Numbered from the stretch's first letter, positions 1 through 11,830 are shown. The stretch: 64,000 bases of DNA from Rhizobium sp. NXC14 (GCF_002117485.1 NZ_CP021030.1:2297001-2361000), one strand, 5' to 3'. The notes: generated by a model from the sequence alone, not told the origin. Numbers and translations: made by a program.

Positions 1-597
1 TATCTCGTGACGATATCGGATCATGGGCTCAACGCCTCGACCTTCGCATCGCGGGTCATCGCCTCGACGCAGGCTGGCCTCACCTCTTCGGTTCTGGCGG
101 CGTTGAGCGCGCTGAAGGGGCCGCTGCATGGCGGCGCGCCCGGTCCCGTCCTCGATATGCTGGATGCGGTGGGAACGCCGGATAATGCCGGCACATGGCT
201 CGCCGATGCACTCGATCGCGGCGAAAGGCTGATGGGCTTCGGCCACCGCATCTACCGCGTCCGCGATCCCCGCGCCGATGCGCTGAAAGGCGCGCTGACG
301 CCTTTGATCTCGTCTGGCCAGGTCGACAGCGCCCGCGTCGAACTCGCCGAGGCGGTGGAAGCCGCCGCATTGGCGATCCTGAAAGCGCGCAAGCCCAACC
401 GGCGGCTCGAGGTCAATGTCGAATTCTATACCGCGCTGCTGCTCGAAGCGCTGGGCTTCCCGCGCCAGGCCTTCACCGGCGTCTTTGCGATCGGCCGCAC
501 TGTGGGGTGGCTGGCGCATGCTCGCGAACAGGCGCTCGACGGCCGGCTGATCCGCCCGCGTTCGGTCTATATCGGGCCGCTGCCGACCGCTGCCTGA
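1..597 (+). CDS. Citrate synthase family protein, C-terminal part (5' end outside window)
   Basis: The open frame runs in from the window edge, leaving 198 residues of a protein normally near 370-430. It should condense acetyl-CoA (or an analogue) with oxaloacetate. Visible are GPLHGGAPG (substrate loop), GFGHRIYRVRDPRAD with the catalytic His, and the tail RSVYIGP found in citrate/2-methylcitrate synthases. The usual catalytic motif NVDFY reads NVEFY here, so Glu replaces the common Asp; this variant is familiar to me from secondary citrate-synthase-like proteins of alphaproteobacteria, so it may not be the main TCA enzyme. Convergent with pyrG. Confidence 0.85.
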   Translation, partial: YLVTISDHGLNASTFASRVIASTQAGLTSSVLAALSALKGPLHGGAPGPVLDMLDAVGTPDNAGTWLADALDRGERLMGFGHRIYRVRDPRADALKGALTPLISSGQVDSARVELAEAVEAAALAILKARKPNRRLEVNVEFYTALLLEALGFPRQAFTGVFAIGRTVGWLAHAREQALDGRLIRPRSVYIGPLPTAA

Positions 598-619
598 AAA
601 TAGAATGGCTGATTGACGA

Positions 620-642
620 GATCGCGCGATAGCCGCGCGATC
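620..642. terminator. Bidirectional hairpin between convergent citrate synthase and pyrG
   Basis: A perfect 9-bp inverted repeat GATCGCGCG / CGCGCGATC with a 5-base loop sits in the 59-bp gap between the two stop codons. There is no long T-run on either side, so efficiency is uncertain. Confidence 0.5.
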
Positions 643-656
643 TGGCGCCGCAGTCG

Positions 657-2952
<2,296 letters not shown>

Positions 2953-3070
2953 GGGTCCAGTCCTGCCCGCCTGGAGACGGACATAAGTAAGAATTCTGGC
3001 GGCTCTTTACATGAGGCTCTCGCCTATTCCAAGCCCTTCTGCCGGAATAAACCGAGCTATGAACAACGTG

Positions 3071-3841
3071 TCAGGCGAGCAGCGCCTCATAGGCCCGGTA
3101 GATGGCGAGGAAGTCGGCGGCTTTCAAGCTCGCTCCACCGATCAGCGCGCCGTCGACGTTGGCGATGCCCAGCAGTTCCCCGGCATTGGCGGGTTTAACC
3201 GAGCCGCCATAGAGAAGCCGCATCTTGCGGCCTTCATCGCCGAAGCGGGAGACGAGCTCCGCACGCATGAAGGCATGCGCCTTTTCGACATCGCCTGATG
3301 TCGGCGTGACCCCGGTGCCGATCGCCCAGATCGGCTCGTACGCGATGACTGTGTTCTCGGCGGTTGCGGCATCGGGAACCGAGGCGGAAAGCTGGCGCTT
3401 GATGACGTCGAGTTCCTGCCCGGCCCGGCGCTCGGCCGCCGTCTCGCCGATGCAGATAATCGCTGTGAGCTCGGCGGCGAAAGCCGCTTCCGCCTTGGCG
3501 CGCACCAGATGGTCCGTCTCTGCATGGTCGGTGCGACGTTCGGAATGGCCGACGATCACATAGGTGCCGAAGCTATCGGCGATCATCTCGGCCGAGATGT
3601 CGCCGGTATGTGCGCCCGACGGCTTCTGGTGGCAGTCCTGCGCGCCGATCGCAAGCGGACTGTCGGTGCAGAGCGCGGTTGCCACGTAGAGCAGCGTCGT
3701 CGGCGGGCAGATCAGCGCCTCGACCTTGTCGGCGAGCGGCGGGCGAACGCCCTCGGCGATCGCCTTGATCTGATCGAGCGAGGCACGCGTGCCGTTCATT
3801 TTCCAGTTTCCCGCCACCAGCGGGCGCACGTCAGGTGTCAT
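3071..3841 (-). CDS. tpiA: Triose-phosphate isomerase
   Basis: Interconverts dihydroxyacetone phosphate and glyceraldehyde 3-phosphate in glycolysis/gluconeogenesis. The 256-residue protein shows all catalytic elements: Lys14 in GNWKMNG, the His in GHSERR, the Glu in [11 protein letters not shown], and phosphate-binding GGSVKPAN. The start at 3841 ([14 protein letters not shown]) matches family length; an in-frame ATG five codons upstream is less likely. 118 bp separate it from secG downstream. Confidence 0.97.
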   Translation of the reverse strand: MTPDVRPLVAGNWKMNGTRASLDQIKAIAEGVRPPLADKVEALICPPTTLLYVATALCTDSPLAIGAQDCHQKPSGAHTGDISAEMIADSFGTYVIVGHSERRTDHAETDHLVRAKAEAAFAAELTAIICIGETAAERRAGQELDVIKRQLSASVPDAATAENTVIAYEPIWAIGTGVTPTSGDVEKAHAFMRAELVSRFGDEGRKMRLLYGGSVKPANAGELLGIANVDGALIGGASLKAADFLAIYRAYEALLA

Positions 3842-3968
3842 GCCGGCCTTCCACAAACTTCATATCCCCGGCCGCATTATCAAAAGCTTGCGGTAAAGAA
3901 AAGCATCATGCCCCTGACGTAACGGGAATCTCCGCGATCTCGAGCATATTTCTGCCGGAAAACGCCCG

Positions 3969-4868
3969 TTAAGCCGCAAGGATCCAGTTCAAGGCCCTGC
4001 GCCAGTCGATCATCCGGATCGGCGTTCCGTGATTGCCGGTCTGAAATAGCGTGAAGTGCGTCGGATATTTCGCCTTTCGCAGGCGCTCGAACAGCGCCTG
4101 CTGGTCGGCGGCGGCATAGACCGGGTCGCGGCTGCCATGCGCGAACCAGAGCGGTAGTTTCGCCTTGTAAAACGCGCTCCTGGTGAAATCGGGATCGGTG
4201 ACACCGCTCATGACGAGCATGCCCTTCAGCCGCTTGACGCTGTCGCCGTCACGCGCAATGCCCCAGCAAATCTGGCTGCCCATCGAGGCGCAGGAAAGGA
4301 CGATGGGCCGGCCCTGTGATTGCGCGCTGGCATAACGGATCAGGCCTTCGATCGCGGCAACGCCGTTGCTGTCGAAACTCCTGACCGTCGGCGAATAATA
4401 GACGCCGCCATTACCGGCGACGAGGTTCTTCAGCCGGTTGAAATTGCCGCCGAAGCTGTAATCATTGGCCCCGAGCCGGCGGTCGCCATCGCGTCCGTGG
4501 ATGAAAATCACCGTGAAGGCAGCATTCTGGGCTGGTCCCACCCTGGTGACATCGAGCCTGACGCCGTCGAGTGAGAGGGTTTCGTCCGCCTGGGCCTTGC
4601 GGATGGCGAGAGACACATATTTCTGCTGCGCCCGCTTCTCCGGGATCTGGTCGCGGTCGTTGATATCGCGCATCTCGTCGTAATCGATAACCTCGGAGGC
4701 GCCACCGTCGCTCGTCTGGAGCACAGTCTGCTTCGAAAACAGATCGTCCTTGAAAGGCGGCAGGGTGTCGCCCGCCCGCGCCGGTCCGCCGGCGGAAAGA
4801 ACGGCTGCTGACAAGAAAAAGGCCGCAATTGCTGATATAACGGTGTAATCACTTGTGGACATTCGCAT
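3969..4868 (-). CDS. Exported alpha/beta-hydrolase-fold protein
   Basis: About 299 residues starting MRMSTSDYTV (an ATG two codons later is equally possible). The amino-terminus is a clear signal peptide (hydrophobic SAIAAFFLSAAVL, then PARAG), so the protein acts in the periplasm. The rest looks like an alpha/beta hydrolase: IFIHGRDGDRR after strand 3, nucleophile elbow CASMG in place of GxSxG, acid in FAHGSRDPVY and a His in QTGNHGTP. Substrate unknown. Divergent from parE with a 220-bp shared upstream region. Genes for this family are usually labelled only as alpha/beta hydrolase. Confidence 0.75.
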   Translation of the reverse strand: MRMSTSDYTVISAIAAFFLSAAVLSAGGPARAGDTLPPFKDDLFSKQTVLQTSDGGASEVIDYDEMRDINDRDQIPEKRAQQKYVSLAIRKAQADETLSLDGVRLDVTRVGPAQNAAFTVIFIHGRDGDRRLGANDYSFGGNFNRLKNLVAGNGGVYYSPTVRSFDSNGVAAIEGLIRYASAQSQGRPIVLSCASMGSQICWGIARDGDSVKRLKGMLVMSGVTDPDFTRSAFYKAKLPLWFAHGSRDPVYAAADQQALFERLRKAKYPTHFTLFQTGNHGTPIRMIDWRRALNWILAA

Positions 4869-5088
4869 GCGGATGGTTTCCTGAAGCCTGCCGCCGCTTG
4901 CCATTCCGCGCCCGGCAACGCAAATCATGTGTCAAAACCCCGCCAATCCGGCGGTGTCGCGTCTCGCGGCGCTTTCTGGCAGAATCTGCCTGATTCGCAA
5001 ACGTGACATGAAATGCGGTGATTTTGGGTCGGCGGCGGATGCAAGTGCCAAGCCAGACCCAAGACAGGACGAAGATCTGAACGGCTCC

Positions 5089-7161
5089 ATGGACGACAGC
5101 AACGACCTTTTTTCCGGACTGCCTCTTTCTGAAAAACGCGAGGAGGCGCAGAAGCCTGCGGCCGCGCCCGAGCGTGCGCCGGCGGCTGCACAGCCCGTCT
5201 CTCCCCGTCCCGCCTCCGTCGCCTCCAACGCGGATGATTACGGCGCCTCGTCGATCCGCGTTCTCGAGGGCCTCGAGCCAGTGCGCATGCGCCCAGGCAT
5301 GTATATCGGCGGCACCGACGAAAAGGCGCTGCATCACCTCTTCGCCGAAGTCATCGACAATGCGATGGACGAAGCGGTCGCCGGACACGCCAATTTCATC
5401 GAAGTGCATCTCGATTTGCAGGGCTATCTGACCGTCACCGACAACGGCCGCGGTATTCCGGTCGAGAACCATCCACAGGTGCCGGGCAAGTCGACGCTCG
5501 AAGTCATCATGACCAAACTGCATGCCGGCGGCAAATTCGACGGCAAGGCCTACGAGACCTCGGGCGGCCTGCACGGCGTCGGCGTCTCGGTCGTCAATGC
5601 CCTCTCCGACTTCCTCGAAGTCGAGGTAGCGCGAAACCGCAAGCTCTACCGCCAGCGCTTTTCCCGCGGCCTGCCACAAGGCGGGCTCGAAGAACTGGGC
5701 GACGTCCACAATCGCCGCGGCACGCGTGTGCGCTTCCATCCCGACCCTCAGATCTTTGGGGAACACATGAAGTTCGAAGCCGCCCGCGTCTTTCGCATGG
5801 CGCGCTCCAAGGCTTACCTCTTCGGCGGCGTCGAGATCCGCTGGAGCTGCGAGCCTGGCGTACTGCCCGAAGGGTCGGAGGTGCCCGACAAGGCGACATT
5901 CCATTTCCCCGGCGGTCTCAAGGACTATCTCCAGGCGACGATGGGCAAGGAATTCACCGTCACCCGCGAAATCTTCGCCGGCAAGACGGAGAAGGCGAGC
6001 GGCCACGGTTCGATGGAGTGGGCGATCACCTGGTATGGCGGCGACCCGCAGGTGCATTCCTATTGCAATACGATCCCGACGCCTGAAGGGGGCACCCATG
6101 AGGCAGGCCTGCGCATCGCACTGACCAAGGGCCTGAAGGCCTATGCCGAGCTGACGCAGAACAAGCGCGCTGCCCAGATCACCACCGACGACGTGATGAT
6201 CTCGGCCGTCGGCATGCTGTCGGTCTTCATCCGCGAGCCAGAATTCGTCGGCCAGACCAAGGACAAGCTTGCGACGGTCGAGGCCCAGCGCATCGTCGAG
6301 AACGCGCTGCGCGATCCCTTCGACCACTATCTTGCCGACAATCCGAACGAGGCGGCCAAGCTGCTCGACTGGGTGATCGAGCGCGCCGAGGAGCGCCTAC
6401 GCCGACGCAAGGAAAAGGAAGTCAACCGCAAGACGGCGGTGCGCAAGCTGCGCCTGCCCGGCAAGCTTGCAGACTGCTCGCAGAACACCGCCGAAGGCGC
6501 CGAACTCTTCATCGTCGAGGGCGATTCGGCTGGCGGTTCGGCCAAGCAGGCGCGCAACCGGGCCAACCAGGCGATCCTTCCGCTGCGCGGCAAGATCCTG
6601 AACGTCGCCAGCGCCGGCCGCGAGAAGTTCGGCGCCAATCAGCAGCTCGCCGATCTCATCCAGGCGCTCGGCTGCGGCACGCGCTCGAAATACCGGCAGG
6701 AAGATCTGCGCTACGAGCGCATCATCGTCATGACCGATGCGGATGTCGACGGCGCTCACATTGCTTCGCTGCTCATCACCTTCTTTTATCAGGAAATGCC
6801 GGAATTGGTGCGTGGCGGTCATCTCTTCCTCGCCGTGCCGCCGCTCTACAAGATCACCCAAGGAGCGAAATCCGCCTATGCGCGCGACGATAATCACCGC
6901 GCCGAGCTGATGCAGACGGAATTCAAGGGCAAGGCCAAGGTGGAGATCAGCCGCTTCAAAGGTCTCGGCGAAATGATGCCAGCCCAGCTCAAGGAAACCA
7001 CCATGGACCCGGCCAAGCGCACCCTGCTCCGGGTGCTGATCGACGAGGTGGATTTCGAAGGCACCCGCAGCGCCGTCGATGATCTGATGGGCACCAAGCC
7101 GGAAGCCCGCTTCCGCTTCATCCAGGAGCGCGCGGCTTTCGCCGAAAACCTCGATATTTAA
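5089..7161 (+). CDS. parE: DNA topoisomerase IV subunit B
   Basis: ATPase subunit of topoisomerase IV, which decatenates daughter chromosomes. 690 residues from MDDSNDLFSG; the frame is open further upstream, but the added residues are unlike the family. GHKL ATPase motifs: EVIDNAMDEAV, DNGRGIP, GLHGVGVSVVNALS. TOPRIM motifs: EGDSAGGSAKQARNR and DADVDGAHI. Length and the absence of the GyrB-type insert favour ParE over GyrB. The amino-terminal 50 residues are Ala/Pro-rich and probably unstructured. Confidence 0.95.
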   Translation: MDDSNDLFSGLPLSEKREEAQKPAAAPERAPAAAQPVSPRPASVASNADDYGASSIRVLEGLEPVRMRPGMYIGGTDEKALHHLFAEVIDNAMDEAVAGHANFIEVHLDLQGYLTVTDNGRGIPVENHPQVPGKSTLEVIMTKLHAGGKFDGKAYETSGGLHGVGVSVVNALSDFLEVEVARNRKLYRQRFSRGLPQGGLEELGDVHNRRGTRVRFHPDPQIFGEHMKFEAARVFRMARSKAYLFGGVEIRWSCEPGVLPEGSEVPDKATFHFPGGLKDYLQATMGKEFTVTREIFAGKTEKASGHGSMEWAITWYGGDPQVHSYCNTIPTPEGGTHEAGLRIALTKGLKAYAELTQNKRAAQITTDDVMISAVGMLSVFIREPEFVGQTKDKLATVEAQRIVENALRDPFDHYLADNPNEAAKLLDWVIERAEERLRRRKEKEVNRKTAVRKLRLPGKLADCSQNTAEGAELFIVEGDSAGGSAKQARNRANQAILPLRGKILNVASAGREKFGANQQLADLIQALGCGTRSKYRQEDLRYERIIVMTDADVDGAHIASLLITFFYQEMPELVRGGHLFLAVPPLYKITQGAKSAYARDDNHRAELMQTEFKGKAKVEISRFKGLGEMMPAQLKETTMDPAKRTLLRVLIDEVDFEGTRSAVDDLMGTKPEARFRFIQERAAFAENLDI

Positions 7162-7171
7162 ACACGTGTAA

Positions 7172-7209
7172 GGCGCGCCGAGCGATCTGACTGATACGCC
7201 CGGCGCGCC
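7172..7209 (+). terminator. Probable parE terminator
   Basis: Inverted repeat GGCGCGCCG / CGGCGCGCC with a 20-base loop, ending just before CATTTTA. It begins 11 bp after the parE stop. Confidence 0.5.
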
Positions 7210-7358
7210 GCATTTTAGCATCAGCGATTTCACGGAACTGACGAAGAACCGTAACAACTCCGTCAAAGAACCGGCGCATGAAGCGGACGGCGCGCGACCT
7301 TTCCAGGAAATGGTGGGTGCGTCGGTTCGAATCGTTTTCAACCTTGCCGGATCTTGCC

Positions 7359-7626
7359 ATGACGAAGCGATTTGCCGCGACTGCCGTTTTCGTTCTCCTG
7401 TCCAGCACCGCAACGGTCGGCGCCACCTACGAAGTGCCTGCCCCGCGAGAGCCAGGTTCTCGATCTGGCGCCAATCGGTCTCGTCCCGGACAACATCGGG
7501 GCGATGTCGCTCGGCAAGGCCCGGGACGGTACCGACGTTCTCATCCTCAGATCCGACAATAATTTCTCGACAAGCCAGAAGTCGCAATTCTACGCCTTCA
7601 AGGTTCTCCGCCGGTCGCAACAGTAA
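7359..7626 (+). pseudogene. Remnant of a secreted protein, probably esterase-like/phytase family
   Basis: This is the only gene-like material in the 580-bp gap between parE and the next permease. An ATG at 7359 opens a good signal peptide (MTKRFAATAVFVLLSSTATV) that runs into a frame without further similarity. From about 7456 a different frame encodes LDLAPIGLVPDNIGAMSLG then ILRSDNNFSTSQKSQFYAFKVL, which looks like the carboxyl end of secreted 'esterase-like activity of phytase' proteins (about 350 residues). The two ends are joined after a large deletion and a frameshift near 7440-7455. The family name is inference from the end motif (SDDNFS..Q.TQF.AF in homologues). Confidence 0.5.
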
Positions 7627-7741
7627 GATACGCTTTCGAATGGTCGAACTGCGACGCTTTGTATGGGCTTTCACCGTGCGCACCTTGAAACCGCCGGGTT
7701 CATGGCCCATAACCAGAGTACAACAATAAGAAGAGGCGCGC

Positions 7742-8944
7742 GTGGGTGTGTTCGACCGTCAGAAAACCAATCATGAGCCGCGATGGCTGGGGCCGTCGGC
7801 GCCGATGCGCACGCCACTGATTCCCTCCATCTCTGCGGCGCGCTGGCTGCTAGTGCTGGTCGTCGCCGCTGGAGTCTATTTCTTCTATGGTTTTCTCGTG
7901 CCGGTGCTTGCTGCCCTGGTCATCGGCTTTGCCAGCTGGCCGCTCTATCGCAAGCTGCTTGCCCGCGTTGGCGGCAATACGACGGTCGCCGCCACCATCG
8001 CCATCCTCATGATCCTTACCTTCCTGGTCATCCCAATCGGGCTTGCGATCACCTATACGACGGGCGAAGTGCGCACTTGGCTCGCCTGGGCGATCCACGC
8101 CAACCGTGCCGGCGCGCCGACGCCGAACTGGATCGTCGCGCTGCCGTTTGCCGGCCCCTATCTCGATGATCTCTGGACCAAATATGTCGGCAGTCCCGGC
8201 GCTCTCGGCGAACTCATCCAGGCGATCAGCGGCGCTCATATCGGCAACATCTATCGCGCCGTTCTGGCAGCCGGCGGAGGCGCTTTCCATCTTCTGCTGA
8301 CGTTGCTCTTCATGCTGATCGCGCTGTTCTTCGTCTATCGTGACGGCTTCTCCTTCTCCAAGCAGATCGACATGCTGGGCGAGCGCATCTTGCCGAACCG
8401 CTGGGAGCGCATTTCTCGCGTCGTCCCGGCAACGATCAGCTCCACTGTCATGGGCATGACGCTGATTGCGATCGGCGAAGGCATTGTGCTCGGTGTGGCT
8501 TATTGGATCGCCGGCGTGCCGTCGCCGGTAACGCTCGGCGTGCTCACGGGGGTGATGGCGCTGATACCTGGCGGTGCGCCGCTCTCCTTCACGCTCGTCT
8601 CCATCTATCTCCTGGCGAGCGGCTCGCATGTCGCCGGCATCGGCCTCTTCGTCTGGGGCACTGTCGAGCTCTTCATCGTCGACAAGACGCTGCGACCGAA
8701 GCTCGTCGGCGGGCCGATCAAGCTGCCCTTCCTACCGACCTTTTTCGGCCTTATCGGCGGCGTCAAGACGATGGGTTTTCTCGGCCTCTTCATCGGTCCG
8801 GTGCTGATGGCGCTGATCGTCGCCATCTGGCGCGAATGGATCCACGAGGCCCGCAACGCCGAGAGCAGCGAAAGGGTGCCGCAGATCGTCATCGACGAAC
8901 AGGCGCCGCCGGCGAAACCGATCCCACGCGTCGCCGAAGGCTGA
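7742..8944 (+). CDS. AI-2E/PerM family membrane transporter
   Basis: About 400 residues with roughly eight membrane helices, typical of the AI-2E exporter/PerM family, whose substrates differ (autoinducer-2, Na+/H+ exchange). A GTG start at 7742 is preceded by AGAAGAGG, a good ribosome binding site; a later ATG at 7805 would drop 21 hydrophilic residues. The family signature near the end is seen as GTVELFIVDKTLRPKLVGG followed by FLPTFFGLIGGVKTMGFLGLFIGPVLMA. The carboxyl tail is hydrophilic. Convergent with the following acetyltransferase. Confidence 0.85.
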   Translation: MGVFDRQKTNHEPRWLGPSAPMRTPLIPSISAARWLLVLVVAAGVYFFYGFLVPVLAALVIGFASWPLYRKLLARVGGNTTVAATIAILMILTFLVIPIGLAITYTTGEVRTWLAWAIHANRAGAPTPNWIVALPFAGPYLDDLWTKYVGSPGALGELIQAISGAHIGNIYRAVLAAGGGAFHLLLTLLFMLIALFFVYRDGFSFSKQIDMLGERILPNRWERISRVVPATISSTVMGMTLIAIGEGIVLGVAYWIAGVPSPVTLGVLTGVMALIPGGAPLSFTLVSIYLLASGSHVAGIGLFVWGTVELFIVDKTLRPKLVGGPIKLPFLPTFFGLIGGVKTMGFLGLFIGPVLMALIVAIWREWIHEARNAESSERVPQIVIDEQAPPAKPIPRVAEG

Positions 8945-8962
8945 ACCTGCCTTCGCAGGCTG

Positions 8963-9421
8963 CTATCCCAGCCGCTTTTCCATGAACAGACTGAGCGGAT
9001 CCGGAAGATAGGTGCCGAAAGCCTCGATCTCCTGGTATCCGTATTTACGGTAGAGGGCGATCGCCTCCGGCTGGTGGATGCCGGTCTCGAGCCGGATCGC
9101 CGTCAGCCGCTTTTCCCCCGCGATCGCCTCCAGCGCATTCATCAATCCGCTCGCGATCTTCAATCCCCTCGCCTGCGGGTCAACGAACATGCGCTTGATC
9201 TCCGCCGTGCCGTCGCCGGCCTCGACCAGCGCGCAGCATCCGACGATTGCCCCCTCATTGCGGGCGACGAAGAAGCTTACCGAAGGTTTCTCCAGCAAGG
9301 AGAGGTCGACCATGTGGTTGCTCTCCGCGGGATAGAGCGACGCTGCATAGGCGTCGGAAAGATCGAGAAGGCGGATGACGCCGTCCTGACGCGGCGGCTC
9401 CTGGGCGATAGTGACGGACAT
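8963..9421 (-). CDS. GNAT family N-acetyltransferase
   Basis: About 152 residues from MSVTIAQEPP (an ATG 14 codons upstream is less plausible). The acetyl-CoA binding signature is seen in EIKRMFVDPQARGLKIASGLMNALE, followed by the beta-5/alpha-4 block TAIRLETGIHQPEAIALYRKYGYQEIEAFG. Substrate unknown. The 18-bp gap to the upstream convergent gene holds a small CCTGC/GCAGG hairpin (8947-8960). Confidence 0.85.
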   Translation of the reverse strand: MSVTIAQEPPRQDGVIRLLDLSDAYAASLYPAESNHMVDLSLLEKPSVSFFVARNEGAIVGCCALVEAGDGTAEIKRMFVDPQARGLKIASGLMNALEAIAGEKRLTAIRLETGIHQPEAIALYRKYGYQEIEAFGTYLPDPLSLFMEKRLG

Positions 9422-9549
9422 GATGGTTTCCAATGTTTGCGGTAGGCGCAGATTTTGCGACATGACGAAGAGTTAATGCCTTCGCCTTGTTTCGGTTGGA
9501 ATTGCGCCGTCTAAGGCGATCTCAAGGTTCATAGCCAAGGAGGCAGAAT

Positions 9550-9969
9550 ATGCAAGCGGTGCTCATCGCAATGACAATTCTCGGTTGCGACGATTCCGTC
9601 AGCCAATGCAGCTATGTTGCGACGGTCGACAAGCGCTGGGAAACAGTTGCCGCTTGCGATGCCGAAGCCGAACGCCGGCTCAAGGCCTATGCCAATGTCA
9701 GCTATCCCTCGGTCATCGCCGTGTGCGAGGCCCCGAAAGCGCTTGCCATCGCCGAACCGGCGAAACCGGCGCCGTTGCCTGCTGCCGCCGCCGACACCGC
9801 TCCGGTGGCACCCGAAGAACCGACAGGCCTCGCCGGCTTTGCTGAAAACATTGCCGGCCAGGACCGCGCACATCTGCCATCCGGCCGCGACGTCAGGGAG
9901 ACGCTTTCCAAACCCGTGCATTTCGTCTCCACCAGCTATTCCTGGGTGGTGACTCGGCTGAACGACTAG
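9550..9969 (+). CDS. Conserved hypothetical protein
   Basis: 139 residues, preceded by AAGGAGGC at good spacing, so translation is credible. The first 60 residues hold four cysteines (GCDDSVSQC, AACDAEAE, AVCEAP) and a possible short hydrophobic amino-terminus; the middle is Ala/Pro-rich. No domain recognised. Its stop overlaps the stop of the convergent DUF2336 gene by four bases (CTAG). Confidence 0.65.
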   Translation: MQAVLIAMTILGCDDSVSQCSYVATVDKRWETVAACDAEAERRLKAYANVSYPSVIAVCEAPKALAIAEPAKPAPLPAAAADTAPVAPEEPTGLAGFAENIAGQDRAHLPSGRDVRETLSKPVHFVSTSYSWVVTRLND

Positions 9970-11141
9970 GCCGCCGCAAGCGCCGCATAGACACGGGCTG
10001 ATCGGCGCTGTTCGGCGACATGAAGCTTTTCCACCATGTCGAGCAGTTCTCCGGCCGCGCCGTGTGCGCCATGGTGATGGCGGAATTTTTCGAGAAGACG
10101 GCCGCCGACGGTCCCCAGCATGCTGCCCGGCGCCCTTCGAGCGGCCTCGCGCCACAGAAGCGTCGCCTCGACGAAGATCACGCTGATATCCCTCGGCAGG
10201 CCGGCAGATTCGTAGAGGGCGCGAACCGCGTGCATGCGCCCGGTTGCCAGGATCGAGCGCACCCTGCGCTCGCTGCACGCTGTCAGATCGACGATTGCAG
10301 CAGCGAAGAAATCCAGCTTGCCGGCGCAGAGCGCATGCATCAGCAAGGACGGCGTCAGGCGGTCGTTGAGGCGCAGATGTTCGACGAGATCCGGGATCTC
10401 CCGCGGCGCGATATCACCGGCGATCGAAACAATGGCTGCCTCGGTCGCCTCGCGGCTGATGCGCTGGAGCCGCGGCAGGCCGATCGCCGCCCGCGCCAAC
10501 GGCAGGCCGACCAGCGCATTGCTGACATGCTGGGTGAGCAGCTGGCGGGCATCGGCCGGAAGATCGCTGCGGTCGAGCAGCAGGTTGCGAATATCGCAGC
10601 AATCGCCAAGCCGCTCGGCTATCCGTTTCAACGATTGGCTGGAGATGGCCGCGCCATCGTTTTCGAGCAGGCAAAGCACTTCGTCTTCATCGCCGACCTC
10701 CGCAAGTGCCGCCGAGACCGGGCGCCTGACATGGGCCCTGGCCGCGATCAGCATGCGGGTGGCGCCATTGCCGCGCGCGGCGAGGTCGACGAGATCGGCG
10801 TCGCTGAGAAGCGGCGAACAGGTGACGGCGTGGCAGGCAACCTCGGGCTGGTCCGCGGCGAGCGAAAGGATCAGGCCGCGCGGCGCGTCGGGTGACCAGG
10901 CGATCGCCTCGGCCAGTGCAAGCCGCACACGCGGCGACGGGTCATCGAGAAGAAAGGTCATCGCCATCTCGGCTGCCGCCCGCTCCTCCCCGCTCATCTC
11001 GGATTGCAGATAGGCTCGACCGAGTGCGTTCGCGGCCCGGGCCCGATCACCGGTCTTGGCCGTTTCGATCCAACGAAGGAAAGCTTCTACGATCACGCGA
11101 CGCCCCAGCACTTGAACGCGATTCCTTCGCGTTTCATTCAA
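9966..11141 (-). CDS. DUF2336 domain-containing protein
   Basis: Up to 391 residues, an all-helical HEAT-like protein of the DUF2336 family restricted to alphaproteobacteria; function unknown. Repeated helices such as ANALGRAYLQSEMSGEERAAAEMAMTFLLDDPSPRVRLALAEAIAWSP are typical. The ATG at 11141 lies inside an interrupted palindrome (11106-11146), and the conserved part begins IVEAFLRWIETAKTGDRARAA, so a GTG at 11096 is a realistic alternative start (376 residues). Downstream on the same strand of the flavin reductase, 70 bp away. Confidence 0.85.
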   Translation of the reverse strand: MNETRRNRVQVLGRRVIVEAFLRWIETAKTGDRARAANALGRAYLQSEMSGEERAAAEMAMTFLLDDPSPRVRLALAEAIAWSPDAPRGLILSLAADQPEVACHAVTCSPLLSDADLVDLAARGNGATRMLIAARAHVRRPVSAALAEVGDEDEVLCLLENDGAAISSQSLKRIAERLGDCCDIRNLLLDRSDLPADARQLLTQHVSNALVGLPLARAAIGLPRLQRISREATEAAIVSIAGDIAPREIPDLVEHLRLNDRLTPSLLMHALCAGKLDFFAAAIVDLTACSERRVRSILATGRMHAVRALYESAGLPRDISVIFVEATLLWREAARRAPGSMLGTVGGRLLEKFRHHHGAHGAAGELLDMVEKLHVAEQRRSARVYAALAAA

Positions 11142-11146
11142 TGCTG
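11106..11146. repeat. Interrupted palindrome at DUF2336 gene start
   Basis: Arms CAGCA..TTGAA..CGCGA pair with TCGCG..TTCAA..TGCTG around TTCCT, with unequal bulges. It resembles the short intergenic palindromes common in rhizobial chromosomes. It contains the upstream candidate ATG of the DUF2336 gene. Confidence 0.4.
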
Positions 11147-11212
11147 TGACCGTAGCGACAAAAGGTTTAAGATTGGTTCACCATATTTCTTAAGCCTTTC
11201 TATGCCTTGCCT

Positions 11213-11830
11213 TCAGGCTCCCGCCTTTGGTATCTGCGGCCGGAACATCTCGAAAACATCGCTGCCTTCGCTGTAATCCATGTAGCCCATGCGGGCGACA
11301 GGGCGGGCGATCGACATGTCGAGGCGGCCGTCTCTGACGATCGCCTCGTCAATATGGATGCCGACCACCTCGCCGAAGACGAGGACGTTTTCAGACGGCG
11401 CGCCCGACAGCGTTTTCGGCTCGATGATTTCGGTGACCCTGCATTCGAGCACGGCGTAAGCCTCGCCGACATAGGGCGCGTCAATCCGTTCGGACTGTTT
11501 CGGCGTCAGCCCGGCGAAATCGAATTCGCTGTTGCCGTACGGCAGCGCCGCCGAGGACAGATTCATCTTTTCGGCGAGATCGCGGCTGACGAAATTACAG
11601 GTGAAGGCGCCGGTTTCCCCCGCATTGCGCTGGCTGTCCTTGCGACCGGCGGAAGAAAACATCACCAGTTTCGGCCGGTCGGCGACAGCGTTGAAGAAGG
11701 AATAGGGCGCAAGATTGATCGAGCCGTCTCTGCCCTTGCTGCCGATCCAGCCGATCGGCCGCGGCGAAACGATCGCCTTGAAGGGATCGTGCGCAAGGCC
11801 ATGCCGGTTGCTGTCGGTGGTGTAGAACAT
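11213..11830 (-). CDS. Flavin reductase-like (FMN-binding split-barrel) protein
   Basis: 205 residues. The amino-terminal half, with VSPRPIGWIGSKGRDGSINLAPYSFFNAVADRPKLVMFSS, is characteristic of the flavin-reductase-like split barrel that binds FMN and either reduces flavin or uses it directly. Its start overlaps the stop of the nitroreductase gene by one base (TGATG), so the two FMN-type oxidoreductases are translated as a pair. Physiological substrate unknown. Confidence 0.85.
   Translation of the reverse strand: MFYTTDSNRHGLAHDPFKAIVSPRPIGWIGSKGRDGSINLAPYSFFNAVADRPKLVMFSSAGRKDSQRNAGETGAFTCNFVSRDLAEKMNLSSAALPYGNSEFDFAGLTPKQSERIDAPYVGEAYAVLECRVTEIIEPKTLSGAPSENVLVFGEVVGIHIDEAIVRDGRLDMSIARPVARMGYMDYSEGSDVFEMFRPQIPKAGA

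Noticed and set aside
11161..11199. Inverted repeat AAAGGTTTAAG / CTTAAGCCTTT
   Set aside because: Likely a weak terminator of the flavin reductase gene; one mismatch and a 17-bp spacer make an operator call unsupported.
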